Shown here: one piece after another, positions 1 through 8,278 of the stretch
How the letters are laid out: each line of letters starts with the position of its first letter
Numbering within the stretch: the first letter of the stretch is position 1
NCBI GenBank assembly: GCA_045107135.1
Contig: JASFZI010000040.1
Coordinates: 1-23,956, forward strand
Direction of reading: 5' to 3'
Source of the DNA: UBA6164 sp045107135
Lineage (GTDB): Bacteria; Patescibacteriota; Gracilibacteria; BD1-5; UBA6164
DNA length: 23,956 bases
Position numbers and translations under genes: made by a program
The notes under the pieces: model-generated
What the model was told of the DNA's origin: nothing
What the model saw: the letters and a program-made list of their open reading frames with translations, nothing else
Databases searched by the model: none

Positions 1-2
1 GA

Positions 3-626
3 ATAGATATGAGTGAATATATGGAAAAGCATGCAGTTTCAAGATTAATTGGTTCTCCACCAGGGTATATAGGACATGAAGAATGAGGTCAATTAACAGA
101 AGCTGTTAGAAGAAAACCCTATTCTGTTATATTATTTGATGAAGTTGAAAAAGCTCATCCAGATGTATTTAATACTTTGTTACAAGTATTAGATGATTGA
201 AGATTAACTGACAGTAAGTGAAGAACTGTAGATTTTAAAAATACTATCATAATAATGACATCTAACATAAAAGATGATAATCTAAAAACATACTTCAGAC
301 CAGAATTTTTAAATAGAATAGATGATATTATTAAATTCAACAATCTAGATCAAAAAGTAATTATTTGAATAATAGATATATTGCTTGAAAATAATGTAAC
401 TAAATTATTAGAGACTAAATGAATCAAAGTTAGTTTCAATGATAAGTTAAAAAAATATATAGCAAAGACCGGTTATGATAAAGAATTTGGAGCAAGACCC
501 CTAAAGAGAGCAATAACCAATATAATAAATAATAGTTTATCAATTAAGCTTTTAAATTGAGAAATAAAAAACTGAGATGAAATAATTTTAGATATAGATG
601 ATAGTTGAAATTTAATAGTAAAATAA
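3..626 (+). CDS. ClpB/ClpC-type AAA+ chaperone, C-terminal part (5' end outside window)
   Basis: This is the last 207 residues of a Hsp100 ATPase, which threads proteins through a hexameric ring for disaggregation or degradation. Visible are the pre-Walker B segment (MSEYMEKHAVSRLIG), the second-domain Walker B (VILFDEVEKAHPD), sensor 1 (IIMTSN), FRPEFLNRID and the sensor 2 arginine motif GARPLKRAI. The Walker A lies upstream of the window. UGA codes glycine at EEGGQL, DDGRLTD and SKGRT. Only about 9 residues separate TSN from FRPEF, whereas family members usually have near 30. The ending (LLNGEIKNGDEIILD) suits ClpB or ClpC, and I cannot choose without the N-terminus. Confidence 0.93.
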
Positions 627-654
627 AAAAACTAGATTTTCATCATTTCATCGT

Positions 655-660
655 TATAAT
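655..660 (+). promoter_or_regulatory. Possible -10 box upstream of def
   Basis: A TATAAT hexamer lies in the 64-base gap between the Clp stop and the deformylase start, about 30 bases before the ATG. No good -35 is visible at the usual 16-base distance, so deformylase may instead be co-transcribed with the chaperone. Confidence 0.3.
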
Positions 661-690
661 AATAAAAAATGCAAACTAATTATTACAAAA

Positions 691-1158
691 ATGTTTAAAA
701 TAGAAACATGAACTGATAACCCCATTCTTAGAAGAATAGCTGACAAGGTTCTTGATAAGGACTTTAAAAAAGCTATAAAATTAGGTAAGGATATGATTAA
801 ATATATCAAAAATCCCGATAATGGATGAGTATGACTTGCCGCTCCTCAGATATGACAAGGAATAAAACTTGTAGTGATTAATATGTTAAATGACTGGGAT
901 GATGAAAGTTTCAAAACTATTATGATGATAAATCCTGAAATTTTAGAATACTGAAAAGAAACATCTATCGAAACTGAATGATGTTTATCTGTACCAAAAG
1001 TTACTTGAGAGGTAGAAAGACCTATTAAGATAAAAGTAACGTTTCAAGACGAAAAAAACACTAAAAAAACACTATTTTTAGAATGATTACAAGCAAGAAT
1101 CATTCAACATGAGTTAGATCATGTAAATTGAAAATTATTTATTGATTATTTGAAATAA
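691..1158 (+). CDS. def: Peptide deformylase
   Basis: Removes the N-formyl group from nascent proteins as they leave the ribosome; a metalloenzyme using one Fe/Zn ion. All three family motifs are present in 155 aa: GVGLAAPQIG (46-55), EGCLS (96-100, metal-ligand Cys98) and QHELDH (139-144, ligand His140 and His144, catalytic Glu141). Several glycines of motif 1 and the glycine of EGCLS are UGA. The length is near that of the family (about 165). It pairs functionally with fmt at 17319 in this window. No Shine-Dalgarno precedes the ATG, only an A-rich tract. It ends on a terminator shared with the oppositely oriented secY. Confidence 0.97.
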
Positions 1159-1193
1159 AAAAAAGCTTAACTCTAAAAAAGTTAAGCTTTTTT
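1159..1193. terminator. Bidirectional terminator between def and secY
   Basis: Arms 1159-1172 and 1180-1193 form a long stem (GCTTAACT paired with AGTTAAGC) flanked by A-runs on one side and T-runs on the other, so it can end transcription from both def (+) and the ribosomal/secY cluster (-). It fills the 36-base gap between convergent genes. Confidence 0.85.
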
Positions 1194-1194
1194 C

Positions 1195-2463
1195 TTATTG
1201 ATATTTACTATAATCTTGCATTTTCATTTCAGCATCCGTTTTTCTTACTATATCTAGTATAACAGAAACTATAATGATTAATCATGCAGCAGAGATAATG
1301 AAATCAACTGATTGTCACATTATCTTTGACATTATGTATGGTAACACTGCAATTAATGCTAAGAATCATCCACCGAATAAATTTAAGTGTTCAGAAACTT
1401 TAGTTAAATAATTAGCTGTTTCAGTTCCGGGTCTAATACCAGGAATATATCCTCATCTTTTTTGAATACTCTCAGATACATCATCTGTATTAAAAGTAAT
1501 TGAAACATAAAAGAAAGAGAAACCTAATACAAGTAAAAAATAAATAATTATGAAAAACCAAGAAGGGTTTGTCATATTAAAATATTCAAGTAAAAAAGTT
1601 CAGATAGCACTTGCTGTTGAGCTTGATCAAGCCCCAGTAAGAATTTGTCCTATAATAGCAGGAAAAGTAACTAAGGATACTGCAAATATGATTGGAATCA
1701 TTCATGCTTGATTTATTCTAATTGGGAAATAAGATTTTTCCTCTCTACCAGTTCTAGTATAAATAATTGGTATTCTTCTATTTCATTCCGTAAACTTAAT
1801 AATTATATAAATAATTGCTAAAGTTGCTATAATTAATCCAATAAAAAGTGGATAATTTCCTGATCCAATATGTCCCATAATTACTCATGGTACTGATGAA
1901 AGTACTCAAGCGGTAATAATAACACTTATACCATTTCAAATACCATTTTCAGTCATTACTTCACCTAACCACATTAGAAAAACTGTTCAAGCTGTTATAA
2001 CTGTCATTGCAGTCAATACAACTTGTGTGTTAGATAAATCAATAATTGTACCTGAAGCTAACGTATTAAGTAAAACAATCATTCAATATGATTGAACAAA
2101 TGCTAACGGTAGTGTTAACCATCTAGTATATTTTGTAATTTTCTTTTGTCATTGTTCTCCCTCTTTTTGTAAATCTCCTATTTTAGGAACTATAACTCAA
2201 AGTAATTGAATTATGATTAATGCATTAATATATGGAGAAAGTCCCATTAGAATGATTGAAAAATTAGATAATCAACCTCACATTAAAGCACTAAAAAAAG
2301 ATAATCCTTTATTAGCTTCCATTATTGATGCTAATTTAGATGTATCAACTCAATACACAGGAATTACAGATAACACTTTATAAACCAAAACTAATAATAG
2401 CGTAGCTATTATTTTTTTAGTAATGTTTTTATTTTGGAATATAGATTTAATACTACTAATCAT
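1195..2463 (-). CDS. secY: Preprotein translocase subunit SecY
   Basis: Forms the central channel of the Sec translocon in the cytoplasmic membrane, working with SecE/SecG, the ribosome and SecA. The product has 422 aa (E. coli 443) with about ten hydrophobic segments. Family signatures include NPSGFFII, the cytoplasmic loop ESIQKRGGYIPGIRPG (substrate-gating/ribosome-contact region) and a TDAEMKMQDY tail. Many membrane glycines are UGA, so standard translation shatters the gene. It is last in the ribosomal cluster, its conserved place, but a terminator and probable promoter separate it from rplO (gap 140 bases). The usual downstream adk and map are absent; def lies there on the other strand. 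ATG at 2463 gives a normal SecY N-terminus. Confidence 0.97.
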
Positions 2464-2501
2464 TTTAGATAAATGTTTATAAATTAATTAACACCTCTAT
2501 T

Positions 2502-2540
2502 TCCCCCTCATGGAGGGGGATGCCTGAAAGGCAGGGGGAG
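2502..2540. repeat. REP-like double palindrome in the secY leader
   Basis: Two adjacent hairpins: TCCCCCTC (2502-2509) with GAGGGGGA (2513-2520), then TGCCT (2521-2525) with AGGCA (2529-2533), followed by GGGGGAG (2534-2540), which could re-pair with the first C-run. It is strikingly GC-rich in an AT-rich genome. The layout matches the REP/BIME palindromes mobilised by RAYT transposases. A RAYT gene lies at 12197-12811, but the palindrome inside that gene has a different sequence. Confidence 0.75.
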
Positions 2541-2548
2541 TTTTATAT

Positions 2549-2576
2549 ATTATACATAAAAAAAAGTAAAACCCAA
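2549..2576 (-). promoter_or_regulatory. Probable secY promoter
   Basis: Reading the minus strand: TTGGGT at 2571-2576, a 16-base spacer, and a perfect TATAAT at 2549-2554. Transcription would start near 2541 and carry the REP-like palindrome in a leader of about 78 bases. The -35 is only a partial match but sits inside the preceding terminator stem, and the 16-base spacer equals that of the other promoters in this window. Confidence 0.5.
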
Positions 2577-2595
2577 ACTTAAAGCAGGGGTTTTA
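2558..2595 (-). terminator. Terminator after rplO
   Basis: On the minus strand the 8-bp arms TAAAACCC and GGGTTTTA (2588-2595 and 2567-2574) enclose a 13-base loop and are followed by C and eight U residues (2565-2558). It lies 9 bases past the rplO stop, so the long ribosomal transcript probably ends, at least partly, before secY. Confidence 0.7.
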
Positions 2596-2603
2596 TCTTT
2601 ACA

Positions 2604-3059
2604 TTATTTAGTTTCAAGTTTACCTCAAGCTTTTTCAACTGCTTCTTTAGCAGGAATAGATGCTTTATCAATAATAACATCAACTTTAATAGTTAATTCT
2701 CATTGACCTAATAGCTTAATTGGAAGAGATTTTCTTCTAACTATTCTATTTTCAAGTAATACTTCTTTGTTAATAGTAGTAATCCCTTTTTCAGCTAATA
2801 GAGCTAAATCAGAAAGATTTATAATACTATATTCAGTTTTAAATTTTGCGTTAGAAAAACCTTTTAATTTAGGCATTCTTCTGAATAAAGGTGTTTGACC
2901 TCATTCAAACCAAGAAGGTACTCAACCACCAGATCTAGAATTTTGTCCATTACAACCTCTTCCACAGAAAGTTCATTTACCTGAACCATTACCTCTACCA
3001 AGTCTCTTAGAAGTTTTTCTAGAACCAGTATTCGGTTTTATATTTGTTAAAGATAACAT
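2604..3059 (-). CDS. rplO: 50S ribosomal protein L15 (uL15)
   Basis: An assembly protein of the large subunit that binds 23S rRNA late in maturation. The product has 151 aa (E. coli 144). The N-terminal Gly/Arg-rich extension (GRGNGSGKGTFCGRG, residues 17-31) and the following GGGVPSWFEGGQTPLFRR are typical of L15, with several glycines encoded by UGA. The C-terminus AVEKAGGKLETK is the usual alternating segment. rpmD (uL30), which stands between rpsE and rplO in most bacteria, is missing; a 96-base gap with an inverted repeat occupies its place. A terminator follows. Confidence 0.96.
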
Positions 3060-3084
3060 AAAATATTGTAGTTATTAATATATG

Positions 3085-3147
3085 ATGTCGTTCTCTAATT
3101 AAATCAGAATTATTAATATTAATCCTGAGCTAAATAGAGAATGACAT
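3085..3147 (-). promoter_or_regulatory. Inverted repeat in the rpsE-rplO gap
   Basis: Twelve-base arms 3085-3096 and 3136-3147 (ATGTCGTTCTCT against AGAGAATGACAT, one G-T mismatch) enclose a loop that itself contains the palindrome ATTAATATTAAT. There is no U-run, so a simple terminator is unlikely. As RNA it would fold just upstream of rplO, where rpmD is normally found. An RNA processing or ribosomal-protein binding site is possible; the role is unproven. Confidence 0.45.
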
Positions 3148-3155
3148 TTTATTTA

Positions 3156-3629
3156 TTATTTAAATGAAGATAATGCTTTTATTGTAGCTCTTGCGTTATT
3201 GATTAGGTTTGAAGAACCATATCTTTTAGCAAGGATATCCTTATATCAAGCAACCATCAACACTTTTCTAGCAGCTCATCCAGCAATAATTCATGTACCT
3301 TTTGAAGCAGGATGAACCATAATCTTTGCTGCTTTATATTTAGCTACAAGATTATAAGGAACAGTTCCTTCCACAATTTTAACTTCAGTTAAATTTTTCT
3401 TTGCGTTTGAAACAGCTTTAGCAATAGCATCAACTACTTCCCATGATTTTCAAGTTCATAAAGCAACTCTTCCTTTACCATCTCAAATAACCATAACAGC
3501 TCTGAATCTAAGTTGTCTACCTCAAGAAGTAACTCTTGTTACCCTATCAATAGCAAGTAATTCTTCTTTGAATTCTTTTCTTGGTTTTGAAAATTTTCAT
3601 TTTCTATTATTTCTTCCAGAAAAAGCCAT
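3156..3629 (-). CDS. rpsE: 30S ribosomal protein S5 (uS5)
   Basis: A small-subunit protein at the decoding-fidelity and helicase region of the mRNA entry channel. The product has 157 aa (E. coli 167). The N-terminal double-stranded RNA-binding domain reads RVTSGGRQLRFRAVMVIGDG, and the C-terminal domain has VPYNLVAKYKAAKIMVHPA and GTGIIAGGAARKVL, both S5 hallmarks. UGA encodes glycine in the RVTSGGRQ and IIAGGAA motifs. It follows rplR by 19 bases in the normal spc order. Confidence 0.97.
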
Positions 3630-3648
3630 ACTAAGTTTGATTAATTAA

Positions 3649-3993
3649 TTAAAATTTAAGTCCTTTAGATCTAAGAGATTCAGCCAAAGCTTTAACTCTA
3701 CCATGATAAGCAAATCACCCTCTATCAAATACAATTTCAGTGATTTTTAAATCTAGAACTTTTTTTGCCATTTCTTCTCATACTTTTGTTGCCATTTCAG
3801 TTTTAGTACCAGATTTTTCTAGTTTTAAATCAGAAAATGAAGTAAGAGTTTTTCCAGCTGAATCATCAATAAGTTGAGCATATATATTAAAATTACTTCT
3901 AAATACAGCTAAACGAGGTCTTGATGCAGTTCAACTTATCTTGGCTCTAATTCTATTTTTTCTTCTTAATCTTTTTAATGTCTTTTGTAACAT
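3649..3993 (-). CDS. rplR: 50S ribosomal protein L18 (uL18)
   Basis: Binds 5S rRNA together with L5 in the central protuberance. The product has 114 aa (E. coli 117). The basic N-terminus (RLRRKNRIRAKISG) is followed by RPRLAVFRSNFNIYAQ and the C-terminal VFDRGGFAYHGRVKALAE and SLRSKGLKF, all standard. It contains one of the rare CGT arginine codons; almost all others in the window are AGA. The gap to rplF is 27 bases and to rpsE 19. Confidence 0.97.
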
Positions 3994-4020
3994 TTTTAAA
4001 ATTATTATAAGTTAAATTTT

Positions 4021-4560
4021 TTATTTTGCACCAGTTTTACCAGCTTTTTTATTAATATGTTCTCAAACATACTTAATTCATTTACCTTTATATGGTTCTG
4101 GTTTTTTCTTTGATCTAATTTTAGAAGCAATTTCTCATACTAATTGTTTATCAATACCAGAAATATGTAATATATTTTTAGCCTTCTCATCCATAACAAT
4201 TTTTATTCAAGCAGGAATTATCATTTCTACTTTGTGAGAAAAACCAATACTTAATATAAGTTTACTTCAAGCTACTTCAAATTTATAACCAACTCAATTG
4301 ATTTCTAAACTTTTTTTATAACCTTCAGATACTCAGATAACCATATTATTTATAATAGACCTTGTTGTTCCCCATAAAGCATTTGAAGAATCATCTACTG
4401 GTTTAACTATTATAACATTTTTATCCTTTACTACTTCAACTTTATTTGAAAAATCAAAAGAAAGTTCTCATAAAGGTCATTTAACCTTAATATTATTTTT
4501 AGTTAAAGTTACTTCAACTTTTTCTAGTATAGCGACCGGTAATTTACCAATTCTTGACAT
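4021..4560 (-). CDS. rplF: 50S ribosomal protein L6 (uL6)
   Basis: Sits near the factor-binding site next to the sarcin-ricin loop. The product has 179 aa (E. coli 177) in the two-copy L6 fold. The start MSRIGKLPV, the central SLEINGVGYKFEVAG and the C-terminal signature KKKPEPYKGKGIKY are clear. UGA encodes some glycines, for example in the inter-domain VIGVSEGYKKS region and in VGEHINKK. It follows rpsH after a 69-base gap that holds a small hairpin (4592-4606). Confidence 0.97.
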
Positions 4561-4591
4561 TTTTTATATAATTATAAATATAAATCGGAAC

Positions 4592-4606
4592 TACCGCTTA
4601 ACGGTA
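4592..4606 (-). promoter_or_regulatory. Small hairpin in the rpsH-rplF gap
   Basis: TACCG (4592-4596) and CGGTA (4602-4606) pair around a 5-base loop. No U-tract follows. It is the only GC-rich patch in a 69-base gap, unusually long for this cluster. It could be a protein-binding or processing site, but it may be chance. Confidence 0.25.
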
Positions 4607-4629
4607 TCTCGTTTATGTTATTAAAGTGA

Positions 4630-5025
4630 TTAATATACTTCACAAAGTAATTCACCACCAACATTTAAACTTCTTGCTTCATATCATGTAACAACTCACT
4701 TAGGAGTTGAAACTATATATATTCATTGTCCGTTTCTTGATTTTTTTATGTCTTTTGCTCAAACATAAATTCTTTGTCCTGGTTTACTTATTCTTGAAAG
4801 AGTAGGAACATATTTTGTTGTTCTAACATCATTTAGAGTAAGTTTTATTGATTTTTTATTGTTTCCTTCATCAACGATTTTGAAATTAACAATATATTTA
4901 TTTTTCTTAAGAATTTTAGAAATATCTGCCTTTAGCGTAGAAAAAGGAAGCTTTACTTCAATTATTCTTGCCATGTATGCATTTCTGATTCTTGTTAATA
5001 AATCTCCAATTGGATCTATTATCAT
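4630..5025 (-). CDS. rpsH: 30S ribosomal protein S8 (uS8)
   Basis: A primary 16S rRNA-binding protein and, in E. coli, the autoregulator of the spc operon. The product has 131 aa (E. coli 130). It opens MIIDPIGDLLTRIRNA and ends with the family signature STPKGVVTGYEARSLNVGG and ELLCEVY. A standard-code reading stops at residue 88, where a UGA glycine lies in YVGAKDIKK. Clear S8 sequence continues to the TAA at 4630-4632, one of the cleaner proofs of recoding. Confidence 0.97.
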
Positions 5026-5069
5026 AACATATGAATTAATAAATAAATTTATTTTTTTAACTATTTATC

Positions 5070-5294
5070 CTACCAACTAGATTTTCTAACACCTGGTAAT
5101 TCTCAAGCATTAGCTTTTTCTCTAAAACAAATTCTACAAATATCAAATCTCCCTAGATATCATCTAGTCCTTCCACAAATACTACAACAATTAAATACCT
5201 TTGTAGCTTCTTTTGGTTTTCTTCAATCTGCTATTGCTTGTAAAAATGTCTTTTTTAACCTATTAGCTTTAGCTATTTTTGACTGTCTAGCCAT
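5070..5294 (-). CDS. rpsN: 30S ribosomal protein S14, zinc-binding type (uS14)
   Basis: A small-subunit head protein. The product has 74 aa with the zinc ribbon CSIC-x12-CRIC and the following FREKANAGELPGVRKSSW, the conserved S14 C-terminus. The compact zinc form is usually about 61 aa; this one has a longer basic N-terminus (MARQSKIAKANRLKKTFLQA), intermediate between the short zinc form and the 100-aa zinc-free form. It ends with TAG. It lies between rplE and rpsH as in most bacteria. Confidence 0.95.
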
Positions 5295-5320
5295 CTTTTG
5301 TTGTTTTATAAAGTAAACTT

Positions 5321-5857
5321 TTATTTAGAAAAAGGAAATCAAATTTGTGTTAATAACTCCTTTCAAGCTTCTTTGTTTTTAGCAGTTGTTTTAACTGTAA
5401 TTTGTAATCAATGATTTTTAATTACATCATTTTGTGGAATTTCCATAAAAATTGAATGTTCTTTTATTCAAAAATTATAATTTCCTTGATTATCAAAACC
5501 TCTTTTATTAACTCATCTAAAATCTCTTACTCTTGGTAATACAACATGAATTAATTTTTCTAAGAAATTATACATAGAATCTCCTCTAAGTGTAACACAT
5601 AATCATACTGGCATTCAAGCTCTTAATTTAAAGTTTGATATTGCTTTTTTAGCATATCTAACAGTACAAGCTTGTACTGCAATTAATGATAAATGTTCTT
5701 GTAAAGATGAAAAATCTTTACCTCCTGTTTTAACATATGTTCAAATTCACATATTCAAAACTACTTTTTCTATTTTTGGAACATCCATTATGTTAGAAAT
5801 TTCTAGTTTTTCTTTCAAAACAGGAACAATTTCTTTTAAATATTTTTCCTTAAGCAT
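5321..5857 (-). CDS. rplE: 50S ribosomal protein L5 (uL5)
   Basis: Binds 5S rRNA and contacts P-site tRNA and the small-subunit head. The product has 178 aa (E. coli 179). Recognisable parts are VPKIEKVVLNMGIGTYVKT, the RAGMPVGLCVTLRG segment, the signature RVRDFRGVNKRGFDNQGN and a C-terminus with ITVKTTAKNKEAGKELL. UGA occurs at the glycines of NMGIGT, RAGMPVG, FRGVN and the C-terminal IGFPF. The gap to rpsN is 26 bases. Confidence 0.97.
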
Positions 5858-5884
5858 TTTTATTATTTATATAATATAAGTAAA

Positions 5885-6235
5885 TTATTTAATAATAAAT
5901 TTTTTAGCTTCTCAACCATTTTCTTTAACAGCTTTTTTTGAGAATCTAAATTTCTTTATTTTACCCTTTTCTTCAACCTTCACAAATCAAATCCTTGTAG
6001 GTTTATTAGTATATGGACAAACAAGCATTACATTAGATGCATTTATTGCTTTTTCCATTTTAATAATTTGACCCGGATTAGTTCATTGTTTTTTAATATG
6101 TTTAGTAACAATATTTATTCACTTAACTAAAATTTTGTTAACGTCAGTAAATACTTTTAAAACTTCAGCTATTTGACCTCTGTCTTTTTCTTTACCAGAC
6201 AATACTATAACTTTATCTCAAGTTCTAATTTTCAT
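5885..6235 (-). CDS. rplX: 50S ribosomal protein L24 (uL24)
   Basis: An early assembly initiator of the large subunit that binds the 5' end of 23S rRNA. The product has 116 aa (E. coli 104). The KOW motif is residues 5-23 (TGDKVIVLSGKEKDRGQIAE), followed by VKGINIVTKHIKK and NVMLVCPYTNKPTRIGF, all standard. The Gly of RTGDKV and KGINIV is UGA. A lysine-rich tail extends it slightly beyond E. coli length. Confidence 0.97.
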
Positions 6236-6255
6236 AATTCTCTATTTAATAATAA

Positions 6256-6624
6256 TTATAAAACTTCTGGAGCTAAACTCACGATTTTTTGAAATCATTT
6301 TGCTCTAAGTTCTCTAGCAACTGGTCAAAAAATACGAGTTCCTTTTGGATTATTATTATCATCAATAATAACGCAAGCATTATCATCAAATCTAACATAT
6401 GATCCATCTTTTCTTCTCACTTCTTTTGTAGTTCTTACTACTACAGCTTTTACTACTTTTTTCTTTTTTACTGTTCCATCTGGAGCAGCTTTTTTAACAG
6501 TACATACTATAATATCTCAAATTGAAGCATATCTTCTGTGAGAACCTCCAAGCACCTTAATACATAACACTTCTTTTGCTCAAGAATTATCTGTTACGTT
6601 TAGTCTTGATTCTGTTTGTATCAT
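6256..6624 (-). CDS. rplN: 50S ribosomal protein L14 (uL14)
   Basis: Lies at the subunit interface and takes part in intersubunit bridge B8. The product has 122 aa (E. coli 123). The start MIQTESRLNVTDNSGAKEV and the family signature VLGGSHRRYASIGDIIV are clear, as are DDNACVIIDDNNPKGTRIFG and PVARELRAKGFQKIVSLAPEVL. UGA encodes several of these glycines (NSGAK, SIGDI, FGPVA, KGFQ). The gap to rplX is 20 bases. Confidence 0.98.
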
Positions 6625-6653
6625 AAAATATGATTCTTAAAAGTTAAATTTAA

Positions 6654-6881
6654 CTATATTTTTTCCACTAAATCCCATCTTTTAAGTTTAGATATTGGTC
6701 TAGTTTCTTTTATAATAACTTGATCTCATTCAGAACAAGCGTTGTTTTCATCATGCGCATAGAATTTTTTAGTAACTCTAAATTTCTTTTTATATTTAGA
6801 ATCGCTTTTATACGTATGAACTGATACAACTATAGTCTTCTCCATTTTAGTGCTTGTAACCACACCTTTTTTTGTTCTCAT
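6654..6881 (-). CDS. rpsQ: 30S ribosomal protein S17 (uS17)
   Basis: A primary 16S rRNA binder with an OB fold. The product has 75 aa (E. coli 84). The signature STKMEKTIVVSVHTYKSD and the C-terminal CSEGDQVIIKETRPISKLKR identify it; the glycine of SEGDQ is UGA. It ends in TAG. Its place between rpmC and rplN is standard. Confidence 0.96.
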
Positions 6882-6904
6882 AAACTTTGTTTAATTAAAA
6901 ATAA

Positions 6905-7129
6905 TTAACCTATATTAAATCATTTTGAAGATGCTACTGTTCTAATTTGAGCAACATATCTTCTAAGAGCCTTAATTAAATGAGTTTGTTTAAGTTCACC
7001 TAATTCCTTTTTCATCTTTAAAACAAATAGTCCTCTTGATGATTTAGTTAATTCGGCTTTCAAATCTTTTTCACTTAATGCTATAAGCTTTTTGATTTCT
7101 TGTAGTTTTAAATCTTTTATTTCTTTCAT
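6905..7129 (-). CDS. rpmC: 50S ribosomal protein L29 (uL29)
   Basis: A two-helix protein at the polypeptide exit, next to L23, where trigger factor and SRP dock. The product has 74 aa (E. coli 63). It begins MKEIKDLKLQEIKKLIAL and has the conserved second helix LKQTHLIKALRRYVAQIRT. A standard-code reading stops after VASSK; with UGA as glycine it gains five residues (GFNIG) before TAA. Those last residues lie beyond the conserved fold and alone would not prove recoding. It starts 11 bases after rplP. Confidence 0.94.
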
Positions 7130-7140
7130 TTTAAAAATGA

Positions 7141-7545
7141 TTAATCAACTATTATTTTGGTTTTTACTGGTAATTTGTATGAAGCAAGTCTAAAAGCTTC
7201 CCTTGCATCTTCTGGTTCTACTCATGTTATTTCAAATAACACTCTACCAGGTTTTACAGGAGCTCTATACATTTCTACAGATCATTTACCTCAACCCATT
7301 GGAACTTCTAACGGCTTAGCAGTAAAAGCTTTGTCAGGAAAAATTCTTATCCAAATTTTACCTCATCTTTTAATTGCTCTAACCATAGCCCTTCTTGCAG
7401 ATTCGATTTGTCTAGAAGTAATAAATCATCTAGTAGTAGCTTTGAGTGCATAATCACCAAACGCTATAGTAGATCATCTAATAGCTTTTCCTTTTAATCT
7501 TCACCTAAAGGTCTTTCTATATTTAGTTTTCTTTGGTTGTAACAT
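7141..7545 (-). CDS. rplP: 50S ribosomal protein L16 (uL16)
   Basis: Contacts A-site tRNA and organises the peptidyl transferase centre. The product has 134 aa (E. coli 136). The sequence runs MLQPKKTKYRKTFRGRL, RQIESARRAMVRAIKRGG, KIWIRIFPDK, PMGGGKGSVE and VKPGRVLFEITGV. UGA glycines occur in nearly every motif. In the apical loop, Pro82 (VPMGGGKG) stands where E. coli has Arg81 (VRMGKGKG), the residue hydroxylated by RoxA. Confidence 0.97.
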
Positions 7546-7591
7546 TTTTTTGCACAATTAGTATATAAAAAAAATTCAAATGTCAAATTTT

Positions 7592-8224
7592 TTATTTTTT
7601 ATAAATATCTCATTTATAGATCCAAATCTTAAGTCAAATAGTACCATAAACTGTTTCAGCCCTAACTGTAGAGTAATCTATATCAGATCTGATTGTTTGT
7701 GTTGGTATATTTCCTTCTTTAAAAGTTTCTTTTCTTGCAATTTCAGCTCAGTTAAGTCTTCAACCAACTTTGATTTTAATTCACTTTGCTCATTTTTCCA
7801 TAGACTTAGCTATAGCTTGTTTAATTGCTCTTTTATAAGGCATTCTTTTTTCTATTTGGTTTGCAACATTGAATCATACAATTTTTGCATTTAAGTCTGG
7901 TCTCTTAATATCTCTAATTTCTAAATTAACTTTAAATCAAAGTTTTTTAGTTAAAATAGATAAGATTCTTTCTTTATTTTCTCCAGTCTTACCAAGAATA
8001 AGTATAGATTTAGCAGTATAAACTACTATATCAAATTGATCCTGATTTCTAGCTACTAGAACATCTCATATAGGTATTCAAGTTAATTCTTTTTCTAAAA
8101 TTTCTCTAGCTTGTACATCTAAACCTAAAGAGGTTTTGTATGTTTTTTTATCTTCATACCAAGTTGATTTCCATGTTTTTATATATGGAATTCTAAAAGC
8201 TATAGGATTTACTTTATGTCACAT
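7592..8224 (-). CDS. rpsC: 30S ribosomal protein S3 (uS3)
   Basis: Part of the mRNA entry tunnel and its helicase, with S4 and S5. The product has 210 aa (E. coli 233, which has a longer tail). The N-terminus MGHKVNPIAFRI has UGA as its second codon. The KH domain signature is ILGKTGENKERIL (about 75-88) and the C-terminal domain has KGIKIKVGGRLNGAEIARKE. An inserted-looking KTYKTSLGLDVQAREIL replaces the usual W/Y-rich early segment. Confidence 0.97.
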
Positions 8225-8278
8225 AAATATATGTATATTAATAATTATAATTCATAACTCTACCAATTAAGGCGGATA

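Noticed and set aside
155..343. 62-aa minus-strand frame
   Set aside because: Lies inside the well-conserved Clp AAA+ domain on the opposite strand.
7157..7453. 98-aa open frame on the plus strand
   Set aside because: It is the antisense shadow of rplP, whose conserved L16 motifs cover it entirely. The same holds for plus-strand frames at 4859-5080, 7580-7894, 10377-10619 and 11083-11307.
8245..8278. tRNA-like D-arm (CTTAATTGGTAGAG on the minus strand) in the rplV-rpsC gap
   Set aside because: Only the D-arm resemblance is present; no anticodon arm, T-arm (GTTCRA) or acceptor pairing follows within the 54-base gap.
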